Shown here: piece by piece, positions 53,803 through 59,524 of the stretch
How positions within the stretch are numbered: position 1 is the stretch's first letter
How the letters are laid out: every line of letters begins with the position of its first letter
Source of the DNA: Spirosoma fluviale
GTDB taxonomy: Bacteria; Bacteroidota; Bacteroidia; Cytophagales; Spirosomataceae
NCBI GenBank assembly: GCA_945883625.1
Contig: CAMCXW010000009.1
Span: 1-59,524 of the forward strand
DNA: 59,524 bases
Direction of reading: 5' to 3'
Notes under the pieces: generated by a model
Told to the model about the DNA's origin: nothing
Database searches by the model: none
Seen by the model: the letters and a program-made list of their open reading frames with translations, nothing else
Position numbers and translations under genes: made by a program

Positions 53803-55575
53803 ATGAAAAAGATAATCATATTCGCATTATTTGCGACCGCTGGAATTAACTTTTCTTGTTCAGAGTCGTTCCTCGAGGTAGAACCTCAAGGAGCTGCTTC
53901 ACTAACATCCCTATCTAACAAAAATGGAGTAGACGCATTATTGATTGGTGCATATTCTTTATTGGATGGACAGGGTGCAGGAAATATAGGCCGTACATCA
54001 ACCATCTCGAACTATGTTTTTGGTGGAATTACATCAGGTGACGCGGTTAAAGGTACAGATGCTGGTGACCAACCAGAACAAAGTTTTATTGAGCAATACA
54101 CGTGGTTTGCTGAAAACACGTATTTTTTAGGAAAATGGCAACATACTTATGATGGCGTAGCTCGTGCCAATGAGGCTATTTTACTCGCTAAAAGTCCGGA
54201 TGTAAAAGACATGACTGCAGCGCAAAAAACACAAGTGGAAGCTGAAGCACGTTTTTTACGTGGACATTACCATTTCGAAGGTAAAAAAATGTGGAATATG
54301 ATTCCATTTATCGACGAGAAAACGTATAAGCGTGATGATCCAAATTCAACGAAGTTACCAAACGACAAAGATATTTGGCCGAACATTGAAGACGATTTCA
54401 AGTTTGCAGCAGCAAACCTGCCAGCTACACAAGCTCAAAAAGGTAGAGCTACTAAGTGGGCAGCAATGGCATATCTAGCGAAATCATATATTTTTCAAAA
54501 GAAATGGGATTTAGCTAAACCACTTTTGTTAGATATCTTGCAAAACTCGGGAAAAAGACTTGTGGATTATCATGAAAACTATCGAAATATAACAAATAAC
54601 AATGCTGAGTCAATTTTTGAAGTTCAATTCTCGGTTAACGATGGTTCTACGGGTGGAAATGGTAATGGTGGTGATGGCTTAAACTGGCCATACAGTGCAA
54701 CCGCACCGGGCCGTGGATGTTGTGGTTTTTATCAACCTTCCCAAAATCTGGTAAATTCGTTCAAAACCACAGCAGACGGACTTCCGATGATTGGAAAAAA
54801 CAAAGCAGGTCTTGAGGATACGTACAACGATGTAGATTTACCAAATGATCAAGGAGTTGCAGCTAATGCTAATTTTGTATTAGATGTTTCTCAGCCTGTA
54901 GATCCACGATTAGATTGGACAGTAGGTCGTCGTGGAGTTAATTTCCTTGATTGGGGTAAAATGCCAGGTTTTTCTTGGATTCGTGACCAAAACTATGCGG
55001 GTCCATACACTGGAAAAAAATGGATGTATTATTTAGCTGATGAAGGAAGTTCAACGCATGCAACTGCACGTCGTTCAGTTAATAATAACTATCGTTTATT
55101 CAAGCTATCAACTGTAATCTTATGGTTAGCTGAAATTGAGGCTGAAACAAACAATTTAGCCAAGGCAGAAGAGTATGTAAATATGATTCGTAATCGGGCA
55201 AAATCAAGTAAAGTTCAAGATCCATCAGTTAAATATGCCATAAACCCTTATCCTGCTGGTACTTTTGCTGCTAACGGTAAAGATTTTGCATTAAATGCAG
55301 TGTACATGGAAAACCGCTTGGAATTTGCGATGGAAGGTCACCGTTTCTTCGACTTGGTTCGTTGGGGAATTGCAGAAGACTTCTTAAACAAAATGTACAT
55401 TCCTAAGGAAGGTGCACCAGGTAAAGACTTAACTGGAAGAACCTACAACAAAAGAAGTTATATGATTGGTAAATCATTTACTCCAAAAAACAGATACTTC
55501 CCATTACCTATCGATGAGATCTTAAATTCTCAAAAAGAGGGAAAAGCTACATTGAAGCAAAATGATGGATATTAA
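53803..55575 (+). CDS. susD-like: SusD/RagB-family nutrient-binding lipoprotein
   Basis: 590 residues. Lipoprotein signal with lipobox NFSC (MKKIIIFALFATAGINFSC), then SESFLEVEPQG, the usual SusD N-terminus. TPR-like helices with EARFLRGHYHFEGKKMWNMI (about 145-165) and the C-terminal signature FAMEGHRFFDLVRWG with RYFPLPIDEI. It captures the substrate at the surface over the SusC barrel. No glycoside hydrolase, sulfatase or regulator follows; a terminator comes directly after it. Confidence 0.96.
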   Translation: MKKIIIFALFATAGINFSCSESFLEVEPQGAASLTSLSNKNGVDALLIGAYSLLDGQGAGNIGRTSTISNYVFGGITSGDAVKGTDAGDQPEQSFIEQYTWFAENTYFLGKWQHTYDGVARANEAILLAKSPDVKDMTAAQKTQVEAEARFLRGHYHFEGKKMWNMIPFIDEKTYKRDDPNSTKLPNDKDIWPNIEDDFKFAAANLPATQAQKGRATKWAAMAYLAKSYIFQKKWDLAKPLLLDILQNSGKRLVDYHENYRNITNNNAESIFEVQFSVNDGSTGGNGNGGDGLNWPYSATAPGRGCCGFYQPSQNLVNSFKTTADGLPMIGKNKAGLEDTYNDVDLPNDQGVAANANFVLDVSQPVDPRLDWTVGRRGVNFLDWGKMPGFSWIRDQNYAGPYTGKKWMYYLADEGSSTHATARRSVNNNYRLFKLSTVILWLAEIEAETNNLAKAEEYVNMIRNRAKSSKVQDPSVKYAINPYPAGTFAANGKDFALNAVYMENRLEFAMEGHRFFDLVRWGIAEDFLNKMYIPKEGAPGKDLTGRTYNKRSYMIGKSFTPKNRYFPLPIDEILNSQKEGKATLKQNDGY

Positions 55576-55590
55576 TCCATCTTAAATATG

Positions 55591-55624
55591 AAAAAAGTCA
55601 GAACCTAAGGTTCTGACTTTTTTT
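55591..55624 (+). terminator. Intrinsic terminator after the susD-like gene
   Basis: AAAAAAGTCAGAACC (55591-55605), loop TAA, and its exact complement (55609-55623) form a 15-pair stem ending in a T run. Confidence 0.92.
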
Positions 55625-55649
55625 GTTTAAAGACCTACCACATTTCCTG

Positions 55650-55657
55650 TATCTTTG
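55650..55657 (+). promoter_or_regulatory. Candidate -7 box of the nitroreductase gene
   Basis: TATCTTTG fits TAnnTTTG, 15 bases before the ATG at 55673, so the leader would be very short. A TTTG lies upstream at 55622-55625, but 24 bases away. Confidence 0.4.
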
Positions 55658-55672
55658 ACAAAATTTATTCCT

Positions 55673-56398
55673 ATGCTAGCTGATTCTTTCGAAACCATTG
55701 TACAACGCCGTAGATCAAACAGACGTTTTGATCCTGAAGTAATCGTTTCTGATGACATAATTGAACGGAGCCTTAAGCGGGCTATTCTATCTCCGAACAG
55801 CAGCAATATGCAATTGTGGGAATTCTACTGGATTCAAAGCCCCGAAGAAAAAGCAAAATTTCATGCCTTGTGTTTAGGGCAATCCGCAGCAAAAAATACC
55901 GCACACCTAGTTGTCTTTGTCACCCGTTTGGACTTATGGCCAAAGCGAGCAAAATGGAATTTAGCGCGCATTCAAGAATCGCTTCAGGGAAAAGAGCCTA
56001 ATAAAATGGAGAAGAGAGGCCTGCAGTATTACAGCAAATTAATGCCACTACTTTACCGTCAGGATCCATTTGGATTCTTCACAGGAATTCGCAAAGCCAT
56101 GTGTTTTTTTATGGGAATCCGGAAACCTTTTATGCGTTTTGGAGGCAAAGCAGATCAGCGTGTCATGGCGCACAAATCATGTGCCCTAGCTGCGCAAACA
56201 TTTATGCTTTCCATTGCAGCTGAAGGATTTGAATCATGTCCGATGGAAGGGTTTGATGCCGTGCGGGTTAAGAAAGAATTAGGCTTGCCATCAGGTGCCG
56301 AAATCAATATGATTGTTTCTGTAGGCAAAGGAACCGAAGAGGGAATTTGGGGAAAACGCTTCCGATTACCTTATGAAGATGTTGTGTTTAAACGCTAA
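55673..56398 (+). CDS. Nitroreductase-family flavoprotein
   Basis: 241 residues from the ATG at 55673 (MLADSFETIVQRRRSNRRFD); a TTG at 55655 overlaps the -7 box and is rejected. FMN-binding features: the N-terminal RRRSNRRFDP, SPNSSNMQLWEFY and the C-terminal ESCPMEGFDAVRVKKELGLP with IVSVGKG. An insertion around residues 95-165, with a hydrophobic stretch, makes it longer than the simplest nitroreductases. Likely NAD(P)H oxidation of a quinone or nitro substrate; the true one is unknown. Converges with priA, sharing CTAA at the stops. Confidence 0.88.
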   Translation: MLADSFETIVQRRRSNRRFDPEVIVSDDIIERSLKRAILSPNSSNMQLWEFYWIQSPEEKAKFHALCLGQSAAKNTAHLVVFVTRLDLWPKRAKWNLARIQESLQGKEPNKMEKRGLQYYSKLMPLLYRQDPFGFFTGIRKAMCFFMGIRKPFMRFGGKADQRVMAHKSCALAAQTFMLSIAAEGFESCPMEGFDAVRVKKELGLPSGAEINMIVSVGKGTEEGIWGKRFRLPYEDVVFKR

Positions 56399-58896
56399 AG
56401 ACAATCTACATCTGGAATTACCTGAACGCCTTTGAATAGTTTATTGGTTGGCAATTCATCCAAACATCCCCGCAAATTTTCTTTAAACTTAGCTAAGGAA
56501 ACTCCCTTCTCTAATTTTATTAAGATTTCCATCGCATATTGATTACGAATACGCTCAATCAGCGGTTTTTCAGGTCCGAGTACCCTCCCATGCCCAAAAC
56601 GCTCCTTCAGTACCATACCTAAATGCCTCGCCGCTTGATCCACCGCTTGTGCCTCTATATGCCGAAGTGTTAATTTAATCAAACGTGAAAAAGGCGGATA
56701 CTGATACCCTTCCCGCTCCACAATCTCATCATTATATAAAGCAGCATAGTCACCACGCTGAATAAAATCAAACAGGCGATGATTGGGTTGATTCGTTTGT
56801 ACATAAACTTGACCTTGTTCATCGCGCCTGCCGGCCCGACCAGCCACTTGGGTAATCAATTGAAACGCACGCTCATGCGCTCGAAAATCAGGAAAATTAA
56901 TAATTCGATCCGCATCGAAAATCGCAACCGTGGATAATCCCTCAAAATCGAGGCCTTTGGCGACCATTTGCGTGCCAACAAGTATATCAATGTTTCCCGA
57001 TTGAATCTCACTTAAAAGGCTATTAAATGCTGTTTTCGAGCGTGTCGTGTCTAAGTCCATCCTCCCGATACGGGCATCAGGTATTAAAAACTGCAATTCC
57101 TCCTCCAATTTCTCCGTTCCATAGCCCATTGTTTTTAATTGCGTACTTCCACAAGCGCCACATCGCGTCAACAAACCTTCGCGGTATCCACAATAATGGC
57201 AACGCAATTCTTGGTCCTTGGCGTGATACGTCAAACTCACGTCACATTGATTACATTCAGCAATCCAATCACAATCTTGGCATTGGATATAGGGCGAATA
57301 CCCCCTCCTATTTTGAAACAAAAGACTTTGTTTTCCACATTCAAAATTTGATTGCAAAACCGAAACGAGATCTACCGAAAAACCTCCCTTCATCTGCTTC
57401 ATTCGGGTAGCGTATTTTGTGTCCAACAAACGAAGTTCGGGTAGTTGGGCTTTACCAAATCGCTCAGATAATGTAACTAAACCATATTTACCTTGCTTAG
57501 CTTGGTAATATGATTCGATGGATGGCGTAGCGGAACCCAAAAGCACCTTGGCTCCTTGTTGGCTCGCCAGCACCATCGCCACGTCTCGCGCATGATATCG
57601 CGGTGCCGGATCCGTTTGTTTAAACGAAGATTCATGTTCCTCATCGATGATGATTAAACCAAGACGAGAAAAAGGCAAAAACACCGAAGAACGAACGCCC
57701 ACCACAAATGGATATTTCCCTTCCACGATTGATTTCCAAACTTCAACGCGCTCATTATCCGAAAATTTGGAATGATAAATCCCAACTTGCTCACCAAAAA
57801 TCTTTTTCAAGCGCGAAACGATTTGGGTCGTTAAGGCAATCTCGGGAAGCAAATACAAGACTTGGTCTCCATTCGCTAGTGCCTCTTGAATTAATCGAAT
57901 ATATATTTCCGTTTTACCGCTACCTGTAATGCCATGTAATAAAACAGTTTCTTTTGTTTGAAATTGATCTAATATCGATTGATATGCATGCGATTGTGCC
58001 TGATTTAATTCAAATGAGGATGGAATAAAATCATCATTATCCGAACCAAAGCGCGAAACGATTACTTCAAAAGATTCAAAAACACCGTTTTTAAGTAAGG
58101 TTTGTAAAGAGCTTTCCGACAAGTCAGCTTGCGAAAAACTAGATTTTTCTAAACCCTTTCGGTTCATCGAAGGATCACGTAAAACCGGAATAAAGCGCAA
58201 ATAATGAAGTAGCACACTTATTTGCTTTGTTTTATCCTCCAAACTTTTAATCAATTCGGTCAGTTGGCCTACATCCTCCCAAGCCCTACACAGCCGAATC
58301 TTTCGAATCACTTTAGGGGTATACCTGTCCTTCAGCTCATCAAAAATCAACACAGCTCCCTTGCCAACTAATGCTTTAATGTGGTGGTACGGACTTTTAA
58401 CTTCGGCTACACGTGCGACCTCATCGTAGGTTAAGGCCCCTTTGGCTTGAATTGCTTCGACAATCACACGCTCCTTTTCGGTCAACTCATTGAATTGATC
58501 GAATTCAGGATGTACTTGTACTTTGGATTGACTCGAAATTTTTAATCCAGCGGGTAGAGCGACTTGAAAAACTTCTCCAGGATAGCACATGTAATAATTT
58601 GCGACCCATTGAAACAAGGCAATTTGAGAAGAGGTCACCAGTGGAGCGTCATCTAAAATCTCTAAAATATACTTCGCTTGATATTGTTTAGGAGGCTGAT
58701 GATGTACAGATACGATTACGGCAGTCAACACTTTGGTACTACCAAAAGGCACAACAATACGTAAGCCTGACTCAACAACCTGTGCCCATTGCCTGGGGAC
58801 GCGGTAGGTAAAAAAACGAGGGATGGGTAATGGTAGTAGGGCATCAACGAAAACCGTCGATTCTTCAGATTCAAAAAGTAAACTTGATTCTCCCAT
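56395..58896 (-). CDS. priA: Primosomal protein N' (replication restart helicase)
   Basis: 833 residues from the ATG at 58896 (MGESSLLFESEESTVFVDAL). N-terminal 3'-DNA-binding domain, winged helix, then a helicase core with Walker A GITGSGKTEIYIRL and box DEEHESSFKQ, GSATPSIESYYQAKQG, and the zinc cluster with CQDCDW, CNQCDVS, CHYCGY and CGACGS. C-terminal helicase motifs VGTQMVAKGLDFEG and QVAGRAGR. Restarts stalled forks. Confidence 0.96.
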   Translation of the reverse strand: MGESSLLFESEESTVFVDALLPLPIPRFFTYRVPRQWAQVVESGLRIVVPFGSTKVLTAVIVSVHHQPPKQYQAKYILEILDDAPLVTSSQIALFQWVANYYMCYPGEVFQVALPAGLKISSQSKVQVHPEFDQFNELTEKERVIVEAIQAKGALTYDEVARVAEVKSPYHHIKALVGKGAVLIFDELKDRYTPKVIRKIRLCRAWEDVGQLTELIKSLEDKTKQISVLLHYLRFIPVLRDPSMNRKGLEKSSFSQADLSESSLQTLLKNGVFESFEVIVSRFGSDNDDFIPSSFELNQAQSHAYQSILDQFQTKETVLLHGITGSGKTEIYIRLIQEALANGDQVLYLLPEIALTTQIVSRLKKIFGEQVGIYHSKFSDNERVEVWKSIVEGKYPFVVGVRSSVFLPFSRLGLIIIDEEHESSFKQTDPAPRYHARDVAMVLASQQGAKVLLGSATPSIESYYQAKQGKYGLVTLSERFGKAQLPELRLLDTKYATRMKQMKGGFSVDLVSVLQSNFECGKQSLLFQNRRGYSPYIQCQDCDWIAECNQCDVSLTYHAKDQELRCHYCGYREGLLTRCGACGSTQLKTMGYGTEKLEEELQFLIPDARIGRMDLDTTRSKTAFNSLLSEIQSGNIDILVGTQMVAKGLDFEGLSTVAIFDADRIINFPDFRAHERAFQLITQVAGRAGRRDEQGQVYVQTNQPNHRLFDFIQRGDYAALYNDEIVEREGYQYPPFSRLIKLTLRHIEAQAVDQAARHLGMVLKERFGHGRVLGPEKPLIERIRNQYAMEILIKLEKGVSLAKFKENLRGCLDELPTNKLFKGVQVIPDVDCL

Positions 58897-58936
58897 GACA
58901 GCTACAAATAAACACAAAGATCGGCAGTCGGGCAAG

Positions 58937-59524
58937 CTAATCTTGCCAGCGAAGTGTTTGGACTAAGTGAATTGCATCCTGTTTCAAATATTGAATGATG
59001 GGCGCTAATGAATCGTTTTGGGTGGCTGTCTTCACATAGATGGCGCCACGTAGAAAATGCTTGGAACTATCGGTCGTAAAGAACTGCAATGAGGTGGCGA
59101 CTTCCCCTTTTAGCTCGATAAGTCCTGCTTTGCGTCCATCGGTCGTAGTCATCGTGTAATCTTGTATACTAGCTGCTTTTCCTTGATGTTTATAGGCTAA
59201 CGTGTAGGAATCATTAATGAGTGCATTCATTTTTTTTCGATCGCCACCAAGTGATTTGTACGTAATCTGAATAAATGCATCCCAGCGGGGGTAATAGATG
59301 TAAATCCAATGTGGTTCTGCTTTCCAAACCCTTTTTTTATTCCCAATCTGTGCAGTATCTGGAATGATTTGTGCATATTTAGAAATCTCAAAACGGTACG
59401 GATGTCCACTTTCTATAGGTTGGAAAGCGATGGGAGGTAAAATGATTCGGTTAAAACCTTTAGGCCTCGGAAGGTAGTTGGCCTCCTCCGTAGCAGAACT
59501 ACAGGACCAAACAATAGCCACTAA
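58937..59524 (-). CDS. gldD: Gliding-motility lipoprotein GldD, 5' end cut off by window edge
   Basis: At least 195 residues; the frame is open to the window edge, reading LVAIVWSC-SS, so the hydrophobic lipoprotein signal begins outside. The Cys is a good lipobox cysteine. After it comes NYLPRPKGFNRI, then PYRFEISKYAQI and WIYIYYPRWDAFIQITYKSL, all like GldD, an essential lipoprotein of gliding motility and type IX secretion. Stops 41 bases before priA begins, on the same strand. Confidence 0.83.
   Translation of the reverse strand, partial: LVAIVWSCSSATEEANYLPRPKGFNRIILPPIAFQPIESGHPYRFEISKYAQIIPDTAQIGNKKRVWKAEPHWIYIYYPRWDAFIQITYKSLGGDRKKMNALINDSYTLAYKHQGKAASIQDYTMTTTDGRKAGLIELKGEVATSLQFFTTDSSKHFLRGAIYVKTATQNDSLAPIIQYLKQDAIHLVQTLRWQD

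Noticed and set aside
1..59524. tRNA genes, CRISPR arrays, IS elements or prophage
   Set aside because: Gaps between genes were read on both strands; no tRNA-like T-arm with matching acceptor, no spaced direct repeats and no transposase or phage proteins were found.

Overview
This window reads as chromosomal DNA of a member of the Bacteroidota, most probably order Cytophagales (a freshwater Aquirufa-like organism is a guess from gene style only). The support is: a SusC/SusD pair, TonB-dependent receptors with an N-terminal carboxypeptidase-regulatory-like domain, a DUF4249 lipoprotein, PorT and GldD (type IX secretion and gliding), the NagB-LmbE fusion, an ArgF' transcarbamylase of the Bacteroides succinylornithine type, a type B L31, and promoters of the Bacteroidota form (TTTG, about 19 bases, TAnnTTTG). 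No tRNA, rRNA, CRISPR array, insertion sequence or prophage was seen. Most of the window is housekeeping sequence in short operons on alternating strands, densely packed, with several convergent neighbours sharing their stop codons.

Layout. 1-3000: a truncated secreted protein, then two tandem membrane-anchored AraC-type regulators followed by a GC-rich perfect palindrome. 3000-9200: a minus-strand envelope operon (CPBP protease, DUF2007, CdsA) plus a secreted protein, divergent from dusB and an EamA transporter; then DUF2851 and a 49-codon remnant that looks like the start of a deleted glycosidase gene. 9200-13300: crtW-like carotenoid ketolase, pyrH-frr with terminator, a patatin phospholipase, and a polyprenyl diphosphate synthase. 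13300-21500: a large TonB receptor, a GNAT acetyltransferase, the arginine operon argF'-argB-argE-argH, and riboflavin synthase. 21500-29500: DUF1684, a padR-pspC-DUF2807 operon with a clear operator over its promoter, a divergent orphan histidine kinase plus AEC transporter, menG and porT.

29400-41100: a DUF4249 lipoprotein/TonB receptor pair, a small XRE regulator joined to nagB-lmbE, a large FAD/Fe-S oxidoreductase, a lysoplasmalogenase and two glycosyltransferases. 41100-48530: nrdA, a 518-base non-coding stretch, rpmE2 with a structured leader, and an operon of a GlmU-like protein, DNA polymerase III delta', hemC and an RmlD-like reductase. 48530-59524: obgE, a short-repeat cluster, adk, an apparently stand-alone SusC/SusD pair, a nitroreductase, priA and a 5'-truncated gldD.

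The most interesting points are: (1) the padR-pspC-DUF2807 module, whose 13-bp-arm palindrome lies over the -33 box and next to a divergent sensor kinase; (2) two small hairpins in the rpmE2 leader whose loops are exactly complementary over six bases, a candidate kissing-loop regulator; (3) Ala at position 90 of ArgF', where characterised enzymes carry the specificity residue Pro or Glu; (4) the glycosidase remnant at 9048-9197; (5) the XRE-NagB-LmbE unit, in which a NagB catalytic Asp is replaced by Asn. No wholly new multi-gene system stands out; the first two are the best candidates for undescribed regulation.
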